Below are positions 1-6,146 of a stretch of 6,206 nucleotides of DNA, piece after piece; positions within the stretch are counted from its first letter, which is position 1; each line of letters begins with the position of its first letter. Where the stretch lies: positions 1 to 6,206 of the forward strand of contig JAAYKZ010000254.1 of the NCBI GenBank assembly GCA_012522165.1, read 5' to 3'. Source of the stretch: Clostridiales bacterium (GTDB lineage: Bacteria > Bacillota > Clostridia > Caldicoprobacterales > UBA3941). The notes under the pieces are model-generated. The model ran no database searches. It was given only the letters and a program-made list of their open reading frames with translations, and had not been told where the DNA came from. The position numbers and the translations under genes were made by a program.

Positions 1-615
1 GAAAGCAAGTATAACCACTAGGGATTTTATAAAGGCCCAGCCGCCTAAAATTATGCCAATAGCGGAAAAAATTCCAGCAGATAGCCAAAAATAAGCTTTA
101 CTTGAGCTGGATGAAAACATATCCCCCAGTCCACCAGGTCTGGCGCTTTTACCAAATGTAATAAGAAAGGAGGCAGCAAATCTTGAAGCACCAGATGCTA
201 AAATAAGAGCTGAGAATATCATATCCTGAGGGAGATTACTTATTAAAGTATATTTAGCAAGAAGTGTCATTACAATGGCTATTACTCCAAAGGTGCCAAC
301 CCTGCTGTCCTTCATTATCTCCAGTATTCTTTCTCTAGATCTTGCAGAAAAGAAACCGTCAAATGTATCAGAAAGGCCGTCAATATGAAGACCTCCAGTG
401 GCGGCAACATTTGCTATTACAGCACCCAAAGCTGCGATATCAGTGTTTATAAAGCTTAATAGATAGTACACTACCCAGGATATAGCACCTACCACCATTC
501 CAACAAGGGGCAAAAATATTATCCCCTTTGAAATGGTTTCCTTGTCCATCTCTATTTCTATGGGAATGGGTAGTCTGGTCATGAACTGAAACATTAATAT
601 AAGGGATCTAATCAT
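1..615 (-). CDS. cobS: Cobamide synthase CobS (adenosylcobinamide-GDP ribazoletransferase), 3' end missing
   Basis: CobS is an integral membrane enzyme that joins adenosylcobinamide-GDP to alpha-ribazole (or its 5'-phosphate), the last assembly step of the cobamide nucleotide loop. My translation runs 205 codons from the ATG at 613-615 to the window edge without a stop; family members are about 240-260 residues, so roughly the last 40-50 are outside. Residues 12-18 read MTRLPIP, the usual CobS N-terminus. The family's acidic motif is at 74-88 (GGLHIDGLSDTFDGF), with D79, D83 and D86 as probable metal ligands. DSRVGTFGV at 103-111 and ARPGGLG at 158-164 are also family-typical. Hydrophobic stretches lie near 33-55, 107-122, 132-153 and from 176 on. 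Its ATG overlaps the cobU stop as ATGA, and a GAGG lies 6 nt upstream inside cobU, which implies coupled translation. The identification is firm; only the C-terminus is unseen. Confidence 0.95.
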   Translation of the reverse strand, partial: MIRSLILMFQFMTRLPIPIEIEMDKETISKGIIFLPLVGMVVGAISWVVYYLLSFINTDIAALGAVIANVAATGGLHIDGLSDTFDGFFSARSRERILEIMKDSRVGTFGVIAIVMTLLAKYTLISNLPQDMIFSALILASGASRFAASFLITFGKSARPGGLGDMFSSSSSKAYFWLSAGIFSAIGIILGGWAFIKSLVVILAF

Positions 616-1154
616 TTTAACCTCAAAGGAATTCCGCAGGTTACCAGGTAAACCTCATTGCACATTTTTGCAATTTCTTGATTTACCCTACCTGAGATAT
701 CTCTATATACTCTAGCAACATGATTTTCGGGAACTATGGAATATCCAACTTCGTTGGTTACCATAACAAGATTCCCCTTTATCTTTTTTACCACTTCTAT
801 CAGCTCACTTATTTCCCTAACTACCCTTTTCTCAACCTTCATCTGCATATCAATGGATATTCTCTCTACATCTTTGGTTATATCAAACATTATATTTGAG
901 GTCAGCACTGTTATACAATCCAGCAAATAATTCTGTCTTTCCCCAACAGCCTCTTTCAAATTATAATTGCCTTCGAATGTTAGCCATTCTTTAGGCCTTT
1001 GTTTTCTATGGTGCTCTATCCTATCCTTCATTTCCTCATCGGTTACTCTAGCTGTTGCTATATATACCACATCTTCTATATCCTTATATATTCCTTCTGC
1101 GAAGGTGCTTTTGCCGCTTCTGGCACCTCCTGTTACTAGAATAATTCTTGACAT
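612..1154 (-). CDS. cobU: Bifunctional adenosylcobinamide kinase / adenosylcobinamide-phosphate guanylyltransferase CobU
   Basis: CobU phosphorylates the aminopropanol arm of adenosylcobinamide and then transfers GMP to it, giving adenosylcobinamide-GDP for CobS. The 180-residue protein matches the usual family length. A P-loop, GGARSGKS, is at 9-16. The segment IEHHRKQRPKEW at 46-57 corresponds to the region holding the guanylylated histidine of Salmonella CobU (His46); by position H49 is the likely equivalent. NEVG at 134-137 and the block from VPENHVARVYRD (141-152) to NQEIA (158-162) and GIPLRLK (174-180) are typical. One small oddity is Ser in NEVGYSIVP where Gly is common before IVP. 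The ATG at 1152-1154 is preceded by AAGGTGAT, which overlaps the end of cobT, and only 4 nt separate the two genes. The stop overlaps the cobS start. The role is cytoplasmic salvage of imported cobinamide. Confidence 0.96.
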   Translation of the reverse strand: MSRIILVTGGARSGKSTFAEGIYKDIEDVVYIATARVTDEEMKDRIEHHRKQRPKEWLTFEGNYNLKEAVGERQNYLLDCITVLTSNIMFDITKDVERISIDMQMKVEKRVVREISELIEVVKKIKGNLVMVTNEVGYSIVPENHVARVYRDISGRVNQEIAKMCNEVYLVTCGIPLRLK

Positions 1155-1158
1155 TATA

Positions 1159-2226
1159 TCACCTTATATCCACCAAGAAATCGTTATTTATCATTGCATC
1201 ATCAAAGGTTCCCATGTTATTAATTACGCCTAGGGCTGATTCAATTATATGGAAAGCCAGTGGACATCCTGAACCCTCTCCCAGTCTCATTTTTAAATCC
1301 ATTAAAGGCTCCAGATTCAACTCTTTCATAATATACATAGAGCCAGGCTCAGCTGACAGATGAGATGGGAAAAGATAATCATGTACATCAGGATTAAGCT
1401 TATAAGCGCAAAGAGCAGCAGCAGAAGATATGTATCCGTCTATAACTATAGGAATCCTTCTTCTAGCAGCACCTAAAAAGCAGCCACAAAGCCCTGCAAT
1501 ATCAAAGCCGCCTACCTTAGATATTACATCAATTACATCATCTTTGTCTGGTTTGTTAATTTCTAAAGCTTTTCGTACCACAGCCTTTTTATTCTGGAAC
1601 TGTTCTTCTGTGAGACCAGCACCCTTTCCAACAGTTTCATCTACATCTAGTCCAGCTAAGGCACATAATACAGCAGCACTGGTAGTGGTATTGCCAATCC
1701 CTAGTTCTCCAGTACCAATAAGGTCATAGCCCTCTTCTGCTAATTTTTCTATCATTTCTATACCTATCTCAATACCCTTAATTGCATCCTCCCTTGTCAT
1801 TGCAGGCTCTTTGGAAATATTATCTGTACCATAAGCTATCTTTCTATCTATTATGTTAGGATTATTAAACTTAGCCTTAACTCCAATGTCTACCACTCTA
1901 ACGTCTGAACCTGCACAGTTTGCAAGTACATTTACTCCCAAAATTCCCTTGGCCATGTTCTCTGTAAGAAGTGCTGTTACACTTTGAGGGGCTGAACTTA
2001 CCCCCTCCTCTACCACTCCATTGTCTGCACTCATGACAATAATACACTTTTTATTTATAGTATTATACACTTTACCTGTGATTCCTGCCATCTTTGCAGC
2101 AATATCCTCTAGTTTTCCAAGACTGCCTATGGGCTTTGCCAAGTTGTCCAACCTTTCCTTTGCGTCAGCAACTGCTGTTTTATGTGCTGGCTTAATGTTA
2201 TTTAATGTTTCCTTCAAAATATCCAT
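1159..2226 (-). CDS. cobT: Nicotinate-nucleotide:dimethylbenzimidazole phosphoribosyltransferase CobT
   Basis: CobT transfers the phosphoribosyl group of nicotinate mononucleotide to 5,6-dimethylbenzimidazole or a related base, forming the alpha-riboside phosphate that becomes the cobamide lower ligand. The 355-residue length is normal. The N-terminal LDNLAKPIGSLGKLE (27-41) is characteristic. VMSADNGVVEEGVS (64-77) and GELGIGNTTTSAA (173-185) form the substrate pocket. LGEGSG at 315-320 places the catalytic glutamate at E317, the same number as in the Salmonella enzyme. An AGGAGGT site lies 6 nt upstream of the ATG, so the start is secure. It follows btuD by 22 nt and precedes cobU by 4 nt, consistent with one transcript. 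No dimethylbenzimidazole synthesis genes are visible, so the base actually attached cannot be read from this window; phenolic-base-specific ArsAB pairs are not indicated because only one homolog is present. Confidence 0.96.
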   Translation of the reverse strand: MDILKETLNNIKPAHKTAVADAKERLDNLAKPIGSLGKLEDIAAKMAGITGKVYNTINKKCIIVMSADNGVVEEGVSSAPQSVTALLTENMAKGILGVNVLANCAGSDVRVVDIGVKAKFNNPNIIDRKIAYGTDNISKEPAMTREDAIKGIEIGIEMIEKLAEEGYDLIGTGELGIGNTTTSAAVLCALAGLDVDETVGKGAGLTEEQFQNKKAVVRKALEINKPDKDDVIDVISKVGGFDIAGLCGCFLGAARRRIPIVIDGYISSAAALCAYKLNPDVHDYLFPSHLSAEPGSMYIMKELNLEPLMDLKMRLGEGSGCPLAFHIIESALGVINNMGTFDDAMINNDFLVDIR

Positions 2227-2248
2227 AATCTACCTCCTGCTTACTGAT

Positions 2249-3049
2249 TTAGCTGCTCTTTCTAACGTGCATAATATAGGGTTTGCCTGTTACAGGATTG
2301 TTCATTATATAGCTATCCAGCTTATATACCCTCTTAATATTTTCTTCTGTTATTACTTCATGAGGCGTTCCCTGGCATACTACTTTTCCTTCATTCATCA
2401 ATATAATATAATCACTGTACTGAGCTGCAAGATTCAAATCATGCATAACCGACACCACAGTTATATTCCTGTCCTTAATTAATGCTTGAATGGTTTCCAT
2501 TAATTCAATTTGATGATGGATATCCAGTTGTGAAACAGGCTCATCTAGCAGCATTATATGGGTATCCTGAGCAAGGGCTCTAGCAACTATGACCCTCTGT
2601 CTCTCTCCCCCGCTTATCTGGGTTATTGGTTTATCTCTCAAATGCCATGTATTGGTTGATCTCATTGCCCTTTCTGCAATCTCCAAATCCTGGCTGCTCT
2701 CTCCTTGGAATCTTCCTATATATGGACTCCTTCCCATAAGGACTATATCTGTAACTGTGAACTCAAATTCTATATTGGTATTTTGGGGAACAACTGAAAG
2801 CCTTTTGGCCATATTTCTACGACTAAGTTTTGTTACATCAATGCTGTCAACAAATACAGATTTAGGAGTTGGTTCAAGGCTTTTTGCTATATTCCTAAGT
2901 AAAGTAGTTTTTCCAGATCCATTAGGTCCGATAATACTGTAAAAGCAACCTTTTTTTATGGTTAAATTTATATCTTTAAGTATCTGCCTATCTCCATACT
3001 TCCACCCTAAATTTTGTATTTTTAATGGATAGCTGCCTCTAGACTCCAA
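2249..3049 (-). CDS. btuD: Corrinoid ABC transporter ATP-binding protein (BtuD type)
   Basis: This is the cytoplasmic ATPase that powers the BtuC permease. All ABC motifs are intact: Walker A GPNGSGKT at 41-48, Q-loop Q89, signature ISGGE at 145-149, Walker B IMLLDEP at 165-171, D-loop SQLD at 173-176 and switch H203. The GRSPYIGRF segment (106-114) and the C-terminal NPVTGKPYIMHVR (251-263) are usual in the iron-siderophore/B12 (FecE/BtuD) branch. The start must be the TTG at 3047-3049. The codon immediately before it is the in-frame TGA that ends btuC, and no other usable start precedes the first beta-strand. An AAGGTGAT site lies 4 nt upstream. Sequence alone does not separate B12 from siderophore importers; the riboswitch and cobamide gene context decide for corrinoids. 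Confidence 0.93.
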   Translation of the reverse strand: MESRGSYPLKIQNLGWKYGDRQILKDINLTIKKGCFYSIIGPNGSGKTTLLRNIAKSLEPTPKSVFVDSIDVTKLSRRNMAKRLSVVPQNTNIEFEFTVTDIVLMGRSPYIGRFQGESSQDLEIAERAMRSTNTWHLRDKPITQISGGERQRVIVARALAQDTHIMLLDEPVSQLDIHHQIELMETIQALIKDRNITVVSVMHDLNLAAQYSDYIILMNEGKVVCQGTPHEVITEENIKRVYKLDSYIMNNPVTGKPYIMHVRKSS

Positions 3050-4102
3050 TCAGATCACCTTCTTTTTGTTTTTATACAGCATAATTATAAAAAATGGTGC
3101 GCCAAAGAGAGATGTTATTGCTCCCACAGGAATCTCAGATGGAGGGATAAGATTTCTTGCTAAGGTATCACATACAACCATAAATATAGCCCCCCATACC
3201 GCTGAAAATGGCAACAGCCCCCTTTGATCCGACCCTACTATTAACCTTATTGTATGGGGAACGATGAGACCAACAAATCCTATTACACCACTGGTAGATA
3301 CACAGCTGGCAACAATTAAGGAGGAAACTACCAATAGGATTTTTTTAACTCTCTCCACCTCAATACCTAAACTCTTGGCAGTTTCATCCCCCATGGACAT
3401 AGCATTAAGATCCCTAGCATAGGCTGTTATTATCATAGAACCAATTGTCACCACAGGTGTAAGTATCCTCACCTTATTCCACGTAGCTGATGAAACACTG
3501 CCCATGGTCCACATAACAATTTTTTCTATATCATCCCTATTAAAGAACATGAGCAAGGAAACCACAGAGGAAAGAAAGAGTCCAACAGCTACACCTGAAA
3601 GAATCAAGTTCAATGTAGTTACCCTACTTCCCACTCTTGCAATATTATATACAATCAAGACTGTCAAAATAGCACCTATGAATGCATACAGGGTAATAAT
3701 GCTCAATCCTCCAATTATACCTCCAAATCCCAAAACTATAGCTATAGTTGCTCCAGCGGAGGCACCTGAAGATATGCCCAATATATAGGGATCTGCCATG
3801 GGGTTTCTAAACATACTTTGAAAGGTAGATCCAACAACAGAAAGTCCCACTCCTATCAGAGCCGATAGGAGTATTCGAGGCAATCTTACGTTTAGTACTA
3901 TAAAATAATAGGATTGACGTATGCCATCACTATCTATCAATGTGCCAACTAGGGGTACTCTGGACACCATTATCCTTAAGGAGTCTATAAAGGATATATC
4001 TGCAACCCCTATTGTACTAGAAATTATGACAACAAACGCCAGGATAATTAATGCCAGTATTAGAAAGTATTTATATATTCTCTTCTTTTTAATAAATCCC
4101 AT
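3050..4102 (-). CDS. btuC: Corrinoid ABC transporter permease (BtuC/FecCD family)
   Basis: This is the membrane channel of the corrinoid importer, working as a dimer with two BtuD subunits and receiving substrate from BtuF. From the ATG at 4100-4102 it is 350 residues, near the usual 330-350. The family motif QSMFRNPMADPYILG is at 95-109. A cytoplasmic coupling loop GDETAKSLGIEVERVK at 238-253 would contact the ATPase, and the GVIGFVGLIVPHTIRL segment (272-287) is strongly conserved. About ten hydrophobic segments are spread through the chain, with a Lys/Arg-rich N-terminus (KKKRIYK) before the first. An in-frame ATG 36 nt further upstream (4136-4138) would give 362 residues. I prefer 4102 because a perfect GAGGAGG sits 5 nt before it, while the upstream ATG has no comparable site. 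The TGA stop directly abuts the btuD start. Confidence 0.93.
   Translation of the reverse strand: MGFIKKKRIYKYFLILALIILAFVVIISSTIGVADISFIDSLRIMVSRVPLVGTLIDSDGIRQSYYFIVLNVRLPRILLSALIGVGLSVVGSTFQSMFRNPMADPYILGISSGASAGATIAIVLGFGGIIGGLSIITLYAFIGAILTVLIVYNIARVGSRVTTLNLILSGVAVGLFLSSVVSLLMFFNRDDIEKIVMWTMGSVSSATWNKVRILTPVVTIGSMIITAYARDLNAMSMGDETAKSLGIEVERVKKILLVVSSLIVASCVSTSGVIGFVGLIVPHTIRLIVGSDQRGLLPFSAVWGAIFMVVCDTLARNLIPPSEIPVGAITSLFGAPFFIIMLYKNKKKVI
3054..3061 (-). promoter_or_regulatory. Ribosome binding site of btuD
   Basis: AAGGTGAT lies inside the last codons of btuC, 4 nt before the TTG at 3047-3049. It matches the 3' part of the Shine-Dalgarno consensus and supports the TTG start. The same octamer precedes cobU. 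Confidence 0.7.
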
Positions 4103-4107
4103 ATAAA

Positions 4108-4114
4108 CCTCCTC
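4108..4114 (-). promoter_or_regulatory. Ribosome binding site deciding the btuC start
   Basis: GAGGAGG followed by a 5-nt spacer (TTTAT) precedes the ATG at 4100-4102. This favours that ATG over the one at 4136-4138, which has only weak complementarity upstream. Confidence 0.75.
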
Positions 4115-4152
4115 AAGCCCTCTTTTATTGGTGTCCATTCCAGTACATAGTA

Positions 4153-5151
4153 TTATTTAAAAGCATCTGGATGTAGGTATTCTGCTATTTCCCTTAAGCC
4201 TTCAGCCAGTCTTGGACCCGGTCTTTCAAGCTTATTTTTATCTATCTCTAATATTCTGTCATTTACAACAGCGTCAAGATCCTTATAGTGTTCTGCTTCT
4301 TTTAATTGCTCTCTATGATTATCGCTAATAGAACAGATTAAATGATCAGGATTTTTCTCAATTAGCTTCTCAAGACTATATTCCCAACCTTCCACATCAT
4401 CAGCAGCATTCTTTCCTCCTGCCATATCTATTAGCTGTCCAATTAAGGTGCCTCTTCCTGCCGTATAATCTCCCCATTCGCCAAATCCCATTACAAAATA
4501 CACGCTTGGCCTTTCTCTACCTTCCACCTTCTTAGCTACTTCCTCCACTGTGGCTTTCATACCAGCTACTATTTTCGCGGCTTCCTCTTGAGCATTCAAA
4601 ACTTTGCCCATTTCCTCTATAACAAAGTATGCTCCGTCAAAGCTTTGTTCTTCATTGAGTATTATGACCTTTAGGCCTGCCTCTTCCAGTTTTTCAAGGA
4701 TTTCCTTCTGAAAAATAGCTCCTGCTATTACAAGATCAGGCTCAAGTTCCACGATTCTCTCTATATTGGGGTCCATAAGTCCACCGATTGACTCTATACT
4801 AGCAACCTCTTCGGGATAATCACAAAAATCTGTTCTTGCTATTAAACTATCACCTTTACCTAGGGCATAGACTGTTTCAGTTATTGCCGGTGCAACAGAA
4901 ATTATTCTCTTAGGCTCTCTTTCAATTGTAACCTCTCTATTGTAGAAATCAGTTATAGTTAAAGGATAGGAAGTCTCTGTATGGCTGTCTACATCTTGTT
5001 TAATGTCTTCATCAGTATTCCCTTCTGTATTTAATTCTTGTTCTTCTATATCCTTATTATTTGCAAGATCCTGATTGCTCTGTTGGCATGAAACTAATAC
5101 AAATAATAATGTGAAGACTAATATTAAAGACACTATTTTATTTCTTTTCAT
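4153..5151 (-). CDS. btuF: Corrinoid-binding lipoprotein of ABC transporter (BtuF type)
   Basis: This extracellular, membrane-anchored protein captures corrinoids and delivers them to BtuC. The 332-residue protein starts with a lipoprotein signal: a basic MKRNK, a hydrophobic core and the lipobox LVSC, so C22 should be the lipidated residue. Residues 23-61 are an acidic, Asn/Gln/Glu-rich linker of low complexity. The TroA/BtuF-type periplasmic-binding fold follows from about 62. KRIISVAPAITETVYALG (81-98) contains E92, and EYSLEKL (257-263) contains E261; by position these probably correspond to the two glutamates (one per lobe) that salt-bridge to permease arginines in BtuCDF. PDLVIAG (138-144) and the C-terminal RPGPRLAEGLREIAEYLHP (310-328) are also typical. 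AGGAGG lies 9 nt upstream of the ATG. Similar proteins bind heme or ferric siderophores; the corrinoid assignment rests on operon context. Confidence 0.92.
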   Translation of the reverse strand: MKRNKIVSLILVFTLLFVLVSCQQSNQDLANNKDIEEQELNTEGNTDEDIKQDVDSHTETSYPLTITDFYNREVTIEREPKRIISVAPAITETVYALGKGDSLIARTDFCDYPEEVASIESIGGLMDPNIERIVELEPDLVIAGAIFQKEILEKLEEAGLKVIILNEEQSFDGAYFVIEEMGKVLNAQEEAAKIVAGMKATVEEVAKKVEGRERPSVYFVMGFGEWGDYTAGRGTLIGQLIDMAGGKNAADDVEGWEYSLEKLIEKNPDHLICSISDNHREQLKEAEHYKDLDAVVNDRILEIDKNKLERPGPRLAEGLREIAEYLHPDAFK

Positions 5152-5213
5152 CTTTTACACCCTCCTAAATCTTAGCAATTAAGTGTTTATTTTAAGCAAT
5201 ATCCCTTATTTTA

Positions 5214-5741
5214 TTAATCTTCTATACCCCTTCGTGCTGGTATACCCTTCTCAAAGGGATGTTTAATTTCACGTATATCCGATACATAATCGGCCACCTC
5301 CATTAGCTCTTTAGGTGCATCTCTTCCTGTCATAATAATCTCCAACCTATCCGGCTTGCACCTTATAAGCTCCAGTACATCTTCTAGGGGTATCATCTTA
5401 GTAGTAATGGCCGCCATAATCTCATCTAGTATGAGCATGTCCCACTTATCCCTTCTCATCTCTTTTAATGCATATTCCAATTGCTCTCTCTGAAGAGCAG
5501 CAGCTTTTTTAAGCTCCTCCTCGTTCATTTCCCATGTAAATTTGCCCATGGGTTTGCCAGGGTTTACAAGAAAATTAGAATCCAATTTGTTTATGGCTAT
5601 AAGCTCACCGCTTTCCCTTCCTTTTAGAAACTGCACCATTAAAACCTTCATACCTCTTCCCCAAGCTCTTATACCAAGTCCTACGGCAGCTGTTGTTTTT
5701 CCCTTGCCATCTCCAGTATAAATGTGTACTAAGCCCTTAAT
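5214..5741 (-). CDS. cobO: ATP:corrinoid adenosyltransferase CobO/BtuR, apparent ATT start
   Basis: CobO transfers the 5'-deoxyadenosyl group of ATP to reduced cob(I)alamin or cobinamide, making the coenzyme form needed by CobU and the enzymes that use it. With the ATT at 5739-5741 as start it has 175 residues, a normal length for this P-loop family (CobA/BtuR type, unrelated to PduO or EutT). My translation gives KGLVHIYTGDGKGKTTAA at 2-19, with Walker A at 10-17. LDEI is at 105-108, TGRDAP at 138-143 and KHPFEKGIPARRGIE at 160-174. The first ATG in frame (5649-5651) would begin at residue 31 and delete the P-loop. Between the upstream in-frame TAG (5760-5762) and that ATG there is no ATG, GTG or TTG. 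The ATT sits 8 nt after AAAGGAGG, exactly where the family's N-terminus begins. It is the first gene behind the riboswitch; btuF follows after 62 nt. Confidence 0.93.
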   Translation of the reverse strand: MKGLVHIYTGDGKGKTTAAVGLGIRAWGRGMKVLMVQFLKGRESGELIAINKLDSNFLVNPGKPMGKFTWEMNEEELKKAAALQREQLEYALKEMRRDKWDMLILDEIMAAITTKMIPLEDVLELIRCKPDRLEIIMTGRDAPKELMEVADYVSDIREIKHPFEKGIPARRGIED

Positions 5742-5749
5742 CTCAGTTT

Positions 5750-5757
5750 CCTCCTTT
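5750..5757 (-). promoter_or_regulatory. Ribosome binding site pointing to the ATT start of cobO
   Basis: AAAGGAGG is a near-perfect Shine-Dalgarno site. An 8-nt spacer (AAACTGAG) leads to ATT at 5739-5741. No ATG, GTG or TTG lies in the cobO frame at a workable distance. Confidence 0.8.
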
Positions 5758-5771
5758 CTCTAGTCTGTAAC

Positions 5772-5809
5772 AAAAAAAGCTATACTCCTAGGAGAGATAA
5801 GAGTATAGC
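5772..5809 (-). terminator. Second intrinsic terminator of the leader (T2)
   Basis: In the transcript GCUAUACUC (5801-5809) pairs perfectly over 9 bp with GAGUAUAGC (5779-5787) around a 13-nt loop, followed by seven U (5772-5778). It ends 14 nt before the cobO ribosome binding site. The loop plus the last stem base reads CUUAUCUCU (5793-5801), which can pair with GGAGAUAAG at 5878-5886 further up the leader. Confidence 0.88.
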
Positions 5810-5823
5810 CTTTCTATGGCATC

Positions 5824-5852
5824 AAACAAAAACCCCACCAAAATAGGTGAGG
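5824..5852 (-). terminator. First intrinsic terminator of the leader (T1)
   Basis: CCUCACC (5846-5852) pairs with GGUGGGG (5833-5839) over 7 bp including one U-G, with loop UAUUUU, and is followed by UUUUUGUUU (5824-5832). Its 5' arm overlaps CCCUC (5849-5853), which also belongs to the candidate antiterminator, so the two folds exclude each other. This is the likely riboswitch-controlled terminator. Confidence 0.82.
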
Positions 5853-5893
5853 GCAAGATAACATAGACTAAACTACGCTTATCTCCTCCCCTC
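5849..5893 (-). promoter_or_regulatory. Candidate antiterminator hairpin of the cobalamin riboswitch
   Basis: The leader can form a long hairpin. GAGGG (5889-5893) pairs with CCCUC (5849-5853). After an internal loop, AGAUAA (5879-5884) pairs with UUAUCU (5856-5861). After a bulged G, CGUAG (5873-5877) pairs with CUAUG (5862-5866) around a 6-nt loop. The outer pairing takes four bases of the T1 5' arm, so it would block T1. Ligand binding, through contacts with the G-rich GGAGGGG at 5888-5894, would free the T1 arm. The pairing is read from sequence; the switching role is inference. Confidence 0.6.
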
Positions 5894-5909
5894 CGAAGGA
5901 TGTCAGCTA

Positions 5910-6068
5910 AACCTTAGGCAGGTCTCCTGGCTAACGGATCATCCTTGCCCTTTCCTTCCCAGCATAATGCCAGTGGATTTACAGGGGTCGTCACCGCTCA
6001 CAGTAGCGGGGGCTGCAGCGGATTTTCACCGCTTTCCCTATTAAACCTGTAAACAGGTACCTAAGATT
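5910..6068 (-). promoter_or_regulatory. Cobalamin riboswitch aptamer
   Basis: The aptamer senses adenosylcobalamin-type ligands in the nascent leader and represses the operon. The B12 box AGCCAGGAGACCTGCC lies at 5917-5932. A closing helix P1 pairs AAUCUUAGG (6060-6068) with CCUAAGGUU (5910-5918), 9 bp with one U-G. The conserved core is present: GGGAAA at 6033-6038, the GCGG/CCGC helix (6029-6032 with 6018-6021) and GCCCCCGCTACTGT at 6000-6013, followed by CCACTGG and GGGAAGG before the B12 box. GATGATCCGTTAGCCAGG resembles the class I (adenosylcobalamin) form; the class is inferred. A G-rich loop at 5888-5894 just past P1 could make the usual kissing contact with the C-run at 6008-6012. It is followed by two terminators, so control is most likely transcriptional. 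Confidence 0.95.
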
Positions 6069-6094
6069 CATTATCAGTATTCAATTTTTAGAAT

Positions 6095-6123
6095 AATATA
6101 TATCATAAAAATTCTAGTGTCAA
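6095..6123 (-). promoter_or_regulatory. Sigma-A-type promoter of the corrinoid salvage operon
   Basis: A perfect -35 hexamer TTGACA (6118-6123) and a -10 TATATT (6095-6100; 5 of 6 to TATAAT) are separated by exactly 17 bp. Transcription should begin near 6088, about 20 nt before riboswitch helix P1. A TG three bases upstream of an overlapping TATATA gives an alternative extended -10 reading. Confidence 0.82.
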
Positions 6124-6146
6124 GAGGTAATTCCACATATTTGTAG

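Noticed and set aside
736..4106. Several plus-strand open frames of 60-150 codons opposite the cob and btu genes
   Set aside because: They lie antisense to clearly conserved genes, show no recognisable domains or composition of their own, and are explained as shadows of the minus-strand coding sequence.
4136..4138. Upstream ATG as the start of btuC
   Set aside because: It has no good ribosome binding site, whereas the ATG at 4100-4102 has GAGGAGG at 5 nt and begins just before the basic N-terminus and first membrane segment. It cannot be fully excluded.
2249..5151. Ferric-siderophore or heme importer instead of a corrinoid importer
   Set aside because: The families are related and motifs alone do not decide. 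Sharing a cobalamin-riboswitch operon with four cobamide salvage genes makes corrinoid the much better reading.
5649..5651. ATG as the start of cobO
   Set aside because: It would remove the P-loop and first 30 residues, which are encoded in frame and match the family. It also lacks a suitable Shine-Dalgarno site.
5856..5884. The near-palindrome AGATAA...TTATCT as a protein operator
   Set aside because: It lies in the transcribed leader between aptamer and terminator and extends into a longer RNA hairpin that overlaps T1, so an antiterminator role explains it better.
5750..5893. Translational control by sequestering the cobO ribosome binding site
   Set aside because: I found no strong pairing partner for AAAGGAGG in the nearby leader, while two well-formed U-tailed terminators support transcriptional control.
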